From Coptis chinensis (lineage: Eukaryota > Streptophyta > Magnoliopsida > Ranunculales > Ranunculaceae): DNA of 64,000 nt. The notes under the pieces were generated by a model. The model saw nothing but the letters and a program-made list of their open reading frames with translations. It had not been told where the DNA came from and made no database searches. The position numbers and the translations under genes are program-made. Numbering within the stretch: the first letter of the stretch is position 1; the number at the start of each line of letters is the position of its first letter. The DNA lies in contig CM027381.1 in assembly GCA_015680905.1 (NCBI GenBank), forward strand, positions 51,402,501-51,466,500. Reading direction: 5' to 3'. Positions 48,122-58,650 of the stretch are shown piece by piece.

Positions 48122-50422
48122 TCACGGAGAAGCTAAACAGGCATCCGAGGCGGTGTCGCCTAAGTCACCAACAGGGGTCTCTTCAGTAGAGACATCAGCA
48201 GCATCTCCAACGGAAACGGCAGCAGCCTCGGCAGGGGCTTCATCCACAGCTTCCCGGTCTTCTTCTGGATCTTCAACAACATCCCCAACGCCAGCCGACC
48301 CTTCCGGTCTAGTTTCGACCGCGGTAACCATCTCCCCCACGGTGCCCATCTCCTCATCAATCGGGGGGGGCGGCACCTCGGCGGAGGCGGCCTTCCTCGA
48401 GAAGCCTTGAATGCTCCTCTTGGATCTTTCGGCCACTCTCTTATCCGCCAAGGACCGTAATGGGCCCGGAGGGTAGCCATATCTGCCTTGTGGCCGATCT
48501 AGAAGGACCGCAAGATCTCGCTGATGCCGCTGCGCGGGAGAGGCGCGTTCTTGCTCAGCGCATTGGACCGAGTCCATATAATCCCGATGGTTGTTCTCGC
48601 AATTCTCAATTCATCCCGAGCGCGAGATTTTGCCAAGTCGGCGGGCGTAACTCTCTTGACGAGTCGCGGCACACAAGTAGCTCTCGGGCCGTCCGTGGGA
48701 CCGCCGACCTCTCTCTAGGAATCTACCTTAGACCCGGCACCTCAAATCGCATCATGGATCATATACGACATGTCCGAGGCTTACCTAAGCACGGATGAGA
48801 CAACAAGGGCGTTAAAAAAAAAAAAAGAAAAAGAAAAAAAAAAGAGAGAACAATGAGAGAGAGAAAGGAAGTACCTTCTCCCAGTTTGTATACAGAGAAG
48901 TGCGGTGATGTTCAAAGGTACCGGCATCAGAGTAAGCTCGGTCCTTTGGCAGGTGGGAGCCGTAGAAGATGGAGGATGCCACCGCGGGGTTCTCAAGAGC
49001 CGAATCTTCAACATTGACTCGGCGGTGGCGTACCTTGAAAACCGGGACAAAGTCGGCAGGAGTGGCAACCTCTTTGCCTGGACGCTGGGTGATAGAAGGG
49101 GGAGCATCTTCTTCCGTCACACGGGCGGCGGGGATGGGGTCTTCGCTCTACTACCGTCCTCGACGCCGCCGGCGTCCGTCAATAGGAGTGGCCGCAGGGA
49201 TGGGGAGAGACTTCAATTACTTCGTCCTCATCACTATCAAACAGCTTCATCTGGGAGAGATCCATGTTCGCGGAAGGGGACTGTGGAGGGTGAATTGATC
49301 TTCCCAAGTGGAGATGGCACGGTAGGAAGGAAGCGCCTCGAGTGCCGGGCGTCGAGGGGAGCAAGAGATGACGGGCGGCGGACGGGAACGAGAGCTTCGA
49401 ATAGGTCGGGCGGGCGGTCTTTGGTGAGAGCGGAACGGTTTTGTGGGAAGGTGAGGCTTTGGGTCTACATTCCTTGAGGAGGCGGACGGTAAAAAAGGGG
49501 CGAAAAGCCCGAATTCGCGAGTTGAGGAACTTCCAACAAAGGGGTACCAGATAGAGGGGTTAACGCTCAGCGCTCAGCCTTAGGCAAGCATCAAAGATCG
49601 CGAGTCGGTCGAAAATGGGGCGAGGTAGCCGAGTATACCCGGGATTTGGAATCGGACCGCCAACCCGAAAAGAAACATAAACAAGAAACCAAGGTTAGCT
49701 AAGCGGATCAAAGGCCGGAGAGAAGAAAGGACGAGGATGAAACTCACCACTAGATTGGAAAACGAGGTGATTGAGTGTTACCCCGCCGGGAGGGCTCGCA
49801 GCAAGAAGTCACCGGACACATACAAATGGGTAGTGGTGCCACCGCTTTATCCGAGGTGGTGACACGGAGCAAGAAAGTTTTCTTTTGGGCGGACCGCGGA
49901 AAGGATTGGTATCCTATACCCACATCCTGGTACTTTTCTTTAGAAAATACCGGGAGATAAGGTCGCTGACAAGTTATCCGAGGGTCGCGGTCCCCGCTGT
50001 AAGTAGTTCAGCGGCATACGTGATTCTCCGAAGTTGCCGATGCCTTGGCATGGAGGGATGTTGAAATGATTGCACACTTCCACATCCAGAACGGTGAGAG
50101 GGAGTCGCAGCCCGGCGACGATCTGACCTACTGTGACAACTAAGCACCCGGGCCGCGGAGGCACTAAGTGGGGATAGTGGGTGACAGATGGCACGTGTTC
50201 TATCAAAATGCCGGCGGGAATGCCATAGGCAGCCCTAATCGCTTTTAGGTTAGGCCTGCGATATCTGGAAGGCGGCAGTAAAGGGGCAAGGAAACGGCCG
50301 GAAGTAGAGGGGGCCGTCGTGGCAGCCACTGGAGGTGGAGAAGCCACCTCAGTAGATCTAGAGGGTGAAGAGTCGGCGGAGGGAGAGGAGGAGGGGGACT
50401 CGGAGGCCGATGCCGCCATCGA
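48122..50422 (-). pseudogene. Antisense ORF (aORF) of the Tat element, Transposase_28-like
   Basis: It is read opposite to gag-pol. The probable start is at 50419 (MAASASESPSSSPS), a Ser/Pro-rich leader. 'LKAIRAAYGIPAGILIEHVP' and 'VGQIVAGLRLPLTVLDVEVC' then resemble the plant 'putative gypsy type transposon' domain (Transposase_28). Further on, 'KEVATPADFVPVFKVRHRRV' and 'NWEK' end at a GTACTT donor-like site (about 48873), with an acceptor-like site after a T-rich run at 48788. The last part (48577-48122) is acidic and Ala/Glu-rich. Such antisense ORFs are described in Tat elements; their role is unknown. Frameshifts interrupt it here. Confidence 0.72.
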
Positions 50423-50930
50423 GAGGAAGATGAACAGGTTAGAGGAGAAAAACGATGCTAACAGTTGTAAGGGAAGTATGACAAGTAGGGATAGAAGCAA
50501 ACAAAGAGGATAAAACGATAAGAGTAATAAGAGCAATAAAAGACCAACCTGAAACTGAGTCCAGCGATGCCAAAATCCGACCGGAACCAAGCCAAGGAGA
50601 GTGAAGTCAGGGGAAAAAGCGCAGGGAAGTTGGAAAAGGGAGGAGAAAGCAAGACAGAGAAGGCTAAAGGAAGAAAATGGGGGAAAGAATGAAAGCGGGA
50701 GTTTAAATAGAGTGAGGGTAAAATGGTAATCTGCCGAGGTCGCGGAAACCGGCGGACTATAGGGAACCGCTAGGAGCTTGACACGGGGGGTCAGAACACG
50801 AGGAGGCCGCGTAAGCGACGCGAATGATAGTGACCCGCGGACGCGTGCAAACCCCAGGGAAGACCAAACGAATCCAAATAGAAAAAGAGGTACAAGGTTC
50901 TCGGCCCCGCCAATCTCGAGGCCGCTGGCC

Positions 50931-50939
50931 GGAAAGGGG
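50931..50939 (+). other. Polypurine tract of the Tat element
   Basis: The sequence ggaaagggg lies nine bases before the 3' LTR. This is the expected primer site for plus-strand DNA synthesis. Confidence 0.6.
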
Positions 50940-50948
50940 CATCAGAAG

Positions 50949-51632
50949 TGGTAGGATTCGCGAACTACGGGATTGTTGGTCGATGGGCCAATGCAAGCCG
51001 CCAGAACTTAACGCAGGAGTAGAAGATAGCCGGGAATAGAGGAGCGTAAGTAAGACAAGCAGCCAGAATCGAAAGTCTACGGATAAGATCGCGGAGTGAA
51101 AGGGTGGACCAAAACCCTACGCGAGGCGGCCGGGAGCAAAGGATGGGAGGACAAAGTGGACAACAATGATGCGAGGGAGGGGAGTAGAAAAAGAAGAGTG
51201 GGAAGAGAAAGAGGGGAAAAGGAGAGTAGGACATTGAGATTATCAGATCAACCCCTTTTTGGGTTATTGAGGTGGCGTGTCTGGCGGCTCGAGGTAGTAT
51301 AAGAAAGAGAAGGCGCTGGCACCGGATGTAGGCCGCACTCTGCAAAAGTGATTGGGCCGCTTCGAGCATGGGAAACAGAGCGGTCAAAGTCCAAGAGGAG
51401 GCAACTTAACGTAACAGAACGGGTGGCACAACAAAGATGGCCGCAGAACCCTAGGAGACGATGTGCTAAAATGAACCGGGCGATGAAGTGAGATCAACGG
51501 ATAGAAAGGGAAAGAGGGACAGTATAAAGAGGAACAGTGAGGAAAAGAAAGAGGAGGAAAAAAAAAAGAAATGGGAGAGGGGGGAGAGTGTTAGGACATG
51601 GAATGTTAGAAGGTGTACTGAGAGCACTTACA
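50949..51632 (+). repeat. 3' LTR of the Tat element
   Basis: 684 bp; partner of 41164-41867. It is followed directly by TGTAT and the interrupted 'gatatattt' transposon sequence. Confidence 0.93.
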
Positions 51633-52048
51633 TGTATCATGATATATTAAGAAATATCCACAATATCCACGATATTTTTCGATATTTTGGATATATCCAC
51701 GATATTTGCATGTGAAACAATATCAAATATCCCCAAAAAGGAGGATATATCCACGATACATATCCAGAAATTGAATATCGATAAATACCCATATCCTGAT
51801 ATTTTGTACTATGCCAACAATAGCCCAAACCGGAGAACTGCTTAGCACCAGTTACCTTCGTCTCCTTCAGCCACCCTTTTTCTCCAACATACTGATTTCT
51901 CTCCCTCTCCTTCTCAACCACCATTTAAATCGCTTAGAACCTGGAAATTTCTATAGTGCTTTATAACAAAATCTCTATAGTTCTTATGGTAGTTTTTTCG
52001 CCACCTCCATTGAAAATAGAAGGTGGAACCTTTTGCTACACTCACCAA

Positions 52049-52464
52049 GGGTGTGTTTGTTATGATGGAAACACTATGGAAAGGAAAGGAAAATAAGAGT
52101 GGTCCACCTTTTCCATAGTTTTTAAGGCGTTTGTTTACCCATGGAAAGGAAATGAGCTTTTCCATATGGAAACAAAATCATGGAAATGGAAAATGTTTTG
52201 TGTCCTTAGCTAACCACTGAAAATTTTGTGGAAAGGAAATAGATAGATAGGGACTTACTACTAATACACCCATGACCCAACAATACAATTATTCATTTCC
52301 ATAGCTTTTGCAAACAAAAATGATTATTCCTTTCCCCAGTTTTTACTTTCCTTTCCCCAGTTTACCAAACACATACCATTTAAAATTATTTCCATTCCAT
52401 AGTGGACCACCCATTTTATTTCCTTTCCTTCATTTCCATGAGTTAAAAGTTAACAAACACACCC
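52049..52464. mobile_element. MITE with purine-rich hairpin arms
   Basis: The ends are GGGTGTGTTTGTTA and TAACAAACACACCC, with a 3-bp duplication CAA at 52046-52048 and 52465-52467. The arms pair extensively through 'ggaaaggaaa' and 'tttcctttcc' blocks and 'gtggtccacc' and 'gtggaccacc'. No coding capacity. A 3-bp duplication fits PIF/Harbinger or CACTA relatives. Confidence 0.85.
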
Positions 52465-52626
52465 CAACTGATGTGTATTCTCCGACTCTTGATTTTTATG
52501 AAAGTATTTATGAGATTTCAGCATTAAACATCTTGAAATTAACATGGAAAAATGGTTAGTAACTTGTCATTAATAATTCTAAGATAGCATAAGTAATGGG
52601 GGATTAATGTCCAAAATGCGGAACAC

Positions 52627-52717
52627 CTTTGGGCCGGTTGTGGGCAAGGAGGGATTCGAACCCCGACACCGTGGTTCGTAGCCACGTGCTCTAATCCTCT
52701 GAGCTACAGTGGGTCCC
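52627..52717 (-). tRNA. trnR-ACG: Plastid-derived trnR-ACG pseudo-tRNA (NUPT)
   Basis: The minus strand from TGTAGCTCAGAGGATTAG through the anticodon loop (CTACGAA, anticodon ACG) and GGTTCGAATCCC matches the chloroplast Arg tRNA gene as I recall it. The match continues past the 3' end into the plastid flank (ACAACCGGCCC). One G of the G-run before the T arm is missing, and the 5' acceptor strand reads CCCACTG, which cannot pair with the 3' strand. It is therefore a nuclear copy of plastid DNA, not a working tRNA. The flanking plastid sequence is only about 15 bases long. Confidence 0.87.
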
Positions 52718-52739
52718 ATGGATGACTTGCTAGTTTTTT

Positions 52740-53500
52740 AAACCAAAATACAATTTGGGGAGTCAATGATTGGCTCCAACTTTTAGGACCAGGTCTTTGT
52801 AGTTTTGAGAATAAAATCTTGATATCACATTTTCTTAGAAACGAGGCAGTCATTTTATTATGGATGTGCCTTAATGTCTTTGGTTATCTTGACCAATTTG
52901 GCGTACCCATGAATTGTTGTCGTTTATTGCAACTGTTGCAAAAAGAAGCGTGGTACCATATGCCTAATAGAATAATTACTCAAATCACTGAGGTGGTTAG
53001 TGGACAAAGGAATTTTTTAATCTTGCCTGTTTTTATATGCAAATTCTTAAAATATTATAAGTATAAATGAACAGTAGGGTACAATGATTGGAGGCTTATT
53101 AGAGAAATGCCTGCCACACATCGCAATTCGGCAGTCACGACAAGTTTCTTGGAACAAAACCCTTTATTTTAACCTCGCATGCTACAAAGAATATTTATCC
53201 CGATGTTTTTTGAAAGATAACTTTCTTGAAGGATGTCAGGATGAAAAAATGGCTAGTGCGTGCTTTACGAGTTGTATTTGAAAATCGTGACAAAGAAGAT
53301 GGTGTGAAAGAAGCTTAAATTGGTTAATGCTTTAGTTAGAATAATTTTTGAATCATTGTAGTATAGGTCCTAGATTTAGTTAGATAATATTTTTCTTGGT
53401 TGACTCATTTTTTTTCTATTGTCTTAAGAAAGTATGGGTTCTTCACACCCCATTCATGGTAATATTCTTCCTATTTTTTTTTTTTATATCATCATTTGTC
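52740..53500. other. Unassigned stretch left of gypsy element 2
   Basis: Two open frames (52819-53070 and 53084-53281, both +) match no family I know. They may be remains of the pol end or of an extra ORF of the gypsy element that follows. Confidence 0.3.
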
Positions 53501-55033
53501 CATTTTTTTTCGTGCATTTCTAACATTGAGGACAATGTTTTATTTAGGTTTAATTTGGGGGAGAGAACAAGTAGATGTTTAAGTTTATTTTTATTCAAAA
53601 AAAAAAATGTTCTAGATTTCAACTGTGAGACTGTTTTAATAATAAATGTTTGATACCCTTTCGATGATGAAATAGGTCTATAAGTCTCAATTTGGTTGCT
53701 TTGATTCCTCAAAATTTGAGTTAATTAGATTGTAATAAACCTTGTTTTTGCACGAATCATGCATTGCATTTTATGAATAATGAACTTCTGGAATCCAAAA
53801 GTCTGAGCCAAAAGCCTTCATTGTGTGAATTTTCTTGAGTGATGACACCAAAGGTGAACCTTTTCCGAGTAGATAGATGCACACTTTTATCATGTTTGAT
53901 CACTACACAGACACCTAGGTAAGAACTTAGGTCTTCTTTAATCGTTTGAGCTTGATATATCCCACTTATATATATAATTTCCCTATAAACCCTTTTGAAG
54001 CCTTGCTATTAAGCCTTTTTTTTTCTTGTGAACCAAACTCCTTAACCTATATATTTTAACCCATAATATAGCCTACCTAAGTTATTACTTGAGAAATTGG
54101 ATGATGGTAAATAAAATAAAGAAAGTATGTACTCAAAATCAGTTGCTTCCAAAACCTAAAAAAAAAAATTTAAAAAAATAAAAAAAAAAAAAAGTTTCAA
54201 GACCTTGCCACAAGTCAAAATAGCAAGAAGTTTTGCCCTAAAAAAATCACATTTTGGGCCTCGTTGAAAATTACAATTGGAAGAAACACCAAAGTTCGAA
54301 GTTTCTCTAAGTAGATGTGAAAACCCTATTCTCTCAAGTAATAGCTCTTTGAAATATTCATTCCTTTTCTTGTTAACCCCTACCTAAGCCTCATTACAAC
54401 CTATTTAAGGCCTCGATCTAGCTTCCTAGGCTAAGTGTGGTGTGAAAGAAAGTAGATGATGTGATGATCGACCTCGGCTCCTTTGGTTAGTCATTGAGAG
54501 TGCAAAGATTGAGTGTGCCCTCGCACACTAGAGAGAACTTGACTTGGAGTGTAAAATATGAATGACATGTGTCTATAACACAACCGGTGAGAACCCAAGT
54601 TAGGGATTCTTTCTAAGGATACCAGAAGTGAAGTTACTTATAGATAGCATTGTATAATTTCATAGCACCATGCTTAATTGCTTAATGCTTGTGTTTATTG
54701 CATTTTCATTAGTTTTGATGTCATTTGAGTTAAAGTTTGTTGAAAGAGATGAAAAGACTTTGCTGAGATAAGTTAGGGTAATAACCTAGCTAGTTTTAGT
54801 CTTTATAGTCTAATTTAGAACACCAGGATTTTGTGGGTACATCATCTGAAAACCCTCATGAGACTATATCTCATCCTTTAGGGGGTAACTTAAGGGTTTA
54901 AGTCCTTGTTGCATATAGTAAATGCAACCGTGATGCCTGCGAAAGTGAGTTAGTGTAGTTTTAATATATATATTTGTTCACTTCTCTCTCTTCCTCATGT
55001 TTGCTAAGGGACTAGCAAAATGTTAGGGGGTTG
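53501..55033 (+). mobile_element. Gypsy element 2: end of pol and post-pol region
   Basis: 'SNIEDNVLFRFNLGE' at about 53519-53563 ('cattgaggacaatg' then 'tttgggggag') is the typical end of the long ORF in Tat/Athila-type elements. The following 1.4 kb is colinear with 900-2050. It ends in 'gttagggggttg', a polypurine tract, directly before the LTR. Confidence 0.68.
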
Positions 55034-56881
55034 TGATAAATGCCTAAATATGCCTATTTTTATATATCATTTCGAGGCCTTATCAATATTCTTTTGTGCA
55101 TAAATTCTCATTTTCACGTAAAATCATGCAATTCTATTATTTTATTGTGAAGTGTGCATTTTTATGAGTTCAACGATATATTTGCCTATTTTATATGAAT
55201 TCTAGAAGTGGCTAATGCAATGATTTCAACATATACATAATTACATAATTTTTCATAATTGCAGGATGTGAAACCTTAGTTTTGGTACTAAAACTCAAGC
55301 CATTTTGATTAAATTCTAGCGCACTCCTTAACATTGGTGTCGAACATTAGTTGAGCCGGATCTATTTAAAGGCCTTGGTCAGCCTAAATGGGTCGGTCAT
55401 TACAAGCTTGGTGGCAAGGCAACATAAGTTCCTTCATTGAGCATGTGACAAGAAGTGAATCAAGGACTTTTCCTTATTGCACTTGACCCCACTCGCACTA
55501 CTTTCCTTATGCATGGCTACTGTTTGATACTCCCTTGTCCTTTCCTTACTTTCTAGCCCATGTTACCCCGTCATAATATTATTTTATCCACTTATCATAT
55601 TTGTCCTTATCTCCAATCAAAATACACTTAAACCTTCCAATATTCACCACCACCTTACTTGGAAATCAAATCATCACTTTTTATTTCTATTTAATTCATG
55701 ACCGACCACCATCATTTCCTAAACTATTGTGCAATCAAATACAACTCACCATATATTCATGCGAAAATCTTCCCATGCACTATATATTTTTCCTTTCTAT
55801 TATCATTAATTCTCTCCCATTCCATAAACACCAACACTACATTGGAAAGAAATATACAATGGAAGAAAATTATACTACTAGAAGATCAAGGACAAGACGA
55901 GAATGGAAGGAGCTTACAAGATTTTGTATAAGAAAATATTTTTCTGGGCATACAAATATTTTATTACCTTTTCTTTATTATTTTAAGAGGGTAAGTTTCC
56001 TATTGTTAGCACATTATGAGCCTATAAATAAAGGCCTTTAGGGAGACATGAGGCATTCATTTAATTCTTTAGTTCAGTCTTAGATTCATTTTCTTAGATT
56101 TATTAATAGAGATTAAAGTTTTAGATTAATAAAGAAGTTCATTGTAGAAGAAGAAGTTTATGTAAGTTATTTCATTATGAATAAAATTTATATAACTTCT
56201 TTATTCTACATGTCTCTAGTTTAATTTGTTTTCTAGGATTTCAAGATGTAGTAAATATAATAATTGTGCATTTTTTTTTTAACTTCATTAATTATTGTTT
56301 TGCATGTCAAATAATTTTAGTTCCAATTAGGAGAGTACACCTTTAGTTTTAAATATTTAATTAATATCTTTCATTGTGTGTAGTTAATTTGACACATTAT
56401 ACTTAGGTTGAGTCCTTTGATAGTGTGTACTTATTTTGTCATGCAATAGTTAGATTTAATTTATTGAAGGTTCAAAAGGTGAGGAATTAAAGTTTATATA
56501 TTTTATGTTAATATTGATGTCTAAAGATAGATTCTCCAAATTAAATGCATCTAGCCATGGTTCAATTTGAGGTATATAAAATGAATGAGATTGAAAAAAT
56601 TATATTGTGCATGAATTATATAGATGAAACCTTGAAATCCTAGTCTTTAGTTATAATTATTTATTCCTAATTATTTTTCATTTATTTTGATTAGTTAGAA
56701 ACTTAATTAATTAAAAAGAAAACATCTATTGTTCTAGTTGGTAAGTAATTTTAAATAGAGTAGAAATTAAATTAGTCTCTATGGATACGACCCTACTTAG
56801 TGCTATACTATTCATTGAATATTAAATAGGAAATTAAACAGTTGATTTGAAGTGTGATTTACAAAGATATTGGCATTAACA
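55034..56881 (+). repeat. 3' LTR of gypsy element 2
   Basis: It starts TGATAAATGCC just after the polypurine tract and ends GGCATTAACA, its near inverted complement, giving about 1.85 kb. A TATA-like box is at 56021-56030. 'ggatacgaccctacttag' near 56783 is typical of the 3' part of such LTRs. No primer-binding site follows, as expected for a 3' LTR. The 146-residue frame at 55601-56041 has no recognisable domain. Confidence 0.78.
56021..56030 (+). promoter_or_regulatory. TATA-like box in LTR of element 2
   Basis: The sequence cctataaata lies upstream of an aggcctt/gggagac segment, about 990 bases into the LTR, where a U3/R boundary is plausible. Confidence 0.45.
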
Positions 56882-56919
56882 AATCATTTGCACTCGATCA
56901 ATAAGTATGCAATAAAATT

Positions 56920-58650
56920 GCATTCAACAAAGTGCAAAGATCCACAACCTGCTTCCATATAATTTGAATATCCCAAGGTGGCCCCTTACCACCATAATAC
57001 CATCCAAGGAGAAGTTGAGAATCAAGTTCCACTGAAAGAGGAGAACATTGTTAGTTTCTCCATGTAAAGTTTCAACCCTTATAGTGTCAACAACTCTCTT
57101 TTCCTTATTGTTAGTGCCCAATCCATAGCCAGAGGAGAATGCTGAAACAAAAGAACCCATATGGTTTCTGACAATACCCCCGCCACCTCATCTACCAAGA
57201 TTTTCTAGTGACGACCACCCATCACAATTTAGTTTAAAGTATCCAACTGGCGGCTTCTTCCAGATAACAAGAATAGGCAGCTTGACTACCAAGTTGCTTT
57301 CTTTAACACCCAACACAAGTAGAGTTAATTTTTCACCATAAGAAGAAAAGACTTTGTGCTCAGAAAATTTAGAAAGGTCCACCAGCCACTTTTTAACCCT
57401 TGATATCATTTTACGAGTCGAGCGAGATTTACTATCAATTGAAATGAGAAAGTAAAAGCTTGTCAAGATCAAAGACAGAGACTAATATATATTTATTGAA
57501 GAAGATTAAAATTTCCTAAATACCTAATAACCTAGAATATCTTATGTTACAAATATGGAAAGAACAATCACATAGAATATCACATATATTCTCCAACATG
57601 CCCTCTCAAGCTGGAGCGAAGATATCCATCAAGCCCATCTTCACAATGGATCGCTTGAGCAATGATGGTCTAACTGGCTTAGTGATCGAACATATCTGTT
57701 GTCTATTATGCATATCGAACAAACACTGGAACAATAATGCTAGCTTTGACCTTCAATTCTCTCATATTGTTAAATTGCCAATTTCTCTATAAGCTCGAAC
57801 TTATGTGAAATGTCAATTCTATTAATATATTAGATGCTCATATATGTCAACACTCTCTCTTAGCGGGACACGTTGAAAATATACTGGTAGAAAGACTGGA
57901 CATCTTCACCTAGTAGGAATTGAACCTGAGACCAGTAAAAAACCAGTGGCTCTGATACCAAATTGAAATGAGAATGTAAATTAAAGGCTTGCCAAGATCA
58001 AAGACAAAGGCCAATATATATTTATTGAAGAAGATTACAATTTCCTAATATCCTAGAATATTACAAATATGGAAAGAACAATCAAATGGAATATTACATA
58101 TATTCTCCAACACTATTATAACGGGCTGAATTTCTAGCCTTAGCTTCCACATTTCCCATATAACTAAAAGAGGAGTTAATTTCTTCATAAAGCCACAAAG
58201 TGGCTTCTGTTTACGTTTATCAAACCAAAATTGAATATACATATTTATATCACTAGTTGTAAAAACTTGAATATCAAAACACATCGAAATACTCCCATAC
58301 TGTAGGCCTGTAGCTGCCCAAGCACCAATTAACAATAGATGATTTTGGCTTTAAGTATGTGGCGCAGAGCAACACTCACACTTAGAAACCAATGGAATCT
58401 TGATAGACTGTATAGTTTCATCCACCGGAATAATATTATACCAAACTTTCCAAGCAAAAACAAAAAATTTCAAAAAAAGAAAACAATTCCAAATAAATTT
58501 ATTTATACATCCTTTGATTTTGAGTACTATATCATTATATGTTGTAGCGTTGAACTTCAGTATCAGTCCTCCTCCATTGTTATTCCAATGTTCATCATTA
58601 TCTTGTTGCTACCGAAATTTGAATATGTAAATGAAATTGCAACAAACAAT
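56920..58650 (-). mobile_element. LINE remnant: zinc-knuckle and RNase H end
   Basis: Minus-strand order: 'AWKVWYNIIPVDETIQSIKI' and 'SKCECCS' (about 58450-58370, the zf-RVT region), 'LLVIWEMWKLRLE' (58150), then after the inserted TRIM 'ISRVKKWLVDL' (57405). An RNase H start 'KKPPVGYFKLNCDGWSSLEN' lies at about 57260-57195, then 'GSFVSAFSSGYGLGTNNK' near 57150. This is the C-terminal end of a plant L1-type ORF2 with an added RNase H domain. Stops and frameshifts are present, and the endonuclease and RT core are missing. Confidence 0.8.
57437..58112 (-). mobile_element. TRIM (terminal-repeat retrotransposon in miniature)
   Basis: The two LTRs, 57437-57598 and 57961-58112, read TGTTGGAGAATATATG...CATTTCAATT on the minus strand. 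The site TGGTATCAGAGCCA (57947-57960), a perfect initiator tRNA-Met primer-binding site, abuts the upstream LTR. 'gcttgagagggca' abuts the other as polypurine tract. The 676-bp length without any coding ORF defines a TRIM. The flanks CTATC and CTATT match at four of five bases. It interrupts the LINE reading frame. Confidence 0.9.

Larger units (their letters stand above)
41164..51632 (+). mobile_element. Full-length Ty3/gypsy retrotransposon, Tat lineage
   Basis: Two LTRs (41164-41867, 50949-51632) start TGGTAGG and end CTTACA. The flanks TGTAG and TGTAT match at four of five bases. Plus-strand order: gag, protease, RT with YIDDM, RNase H, second RNase H, integrase, an ~85-bp tandem array, an antisense ORF, polypurine tract, LTR. 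A second RNase H and an antisense ORF after pol are known features of the Tat clade (Ogre, Retand, Grande types). Composition is far more GC- and purine-rich than its surroundings. Every frame is interrupted, so it is not autonomous as it stands in this sequence. Confidence 0.92.
40623..51814. mobile_element. Small inverted-repeat transposon split by the Tat element
   Basis: The left end CATATTACAAAATATCCCGA and the complement of the right end, GCATAGTACAAAATATCAGG, match. CAACAAT flanks both sides (40616-40622 and 51815-51821). Both halves are made of 'gatatttggggatat'-type repeats. Without the 10.5-kb retrotransposon it is about 720 bp. It has no ORF. Superfamily not certain: hAT or Mutator from the 7-9-bp duplication. 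Confidence 0.75.

Noticed and set aside
52641-52717. Functional nuclear tRNA-Arg gene
   Set aside because: The acceptor strands do not pair and a base is missing near the T arm. The similarity continues into plastid flank.
53084-53281. Small plus-strand gene ('MIGGLLEKCLPHIAIRQSRQ')
   Set aside because: No domain recognised, no upstream promoter or splice context, and it is adjacent to retrotransposon sequence.
55601-56041. 146-residue protein
   Set aside because: It lies inside the LTR of gypsy element 2, ends at the TATA/R region, and has no domain.
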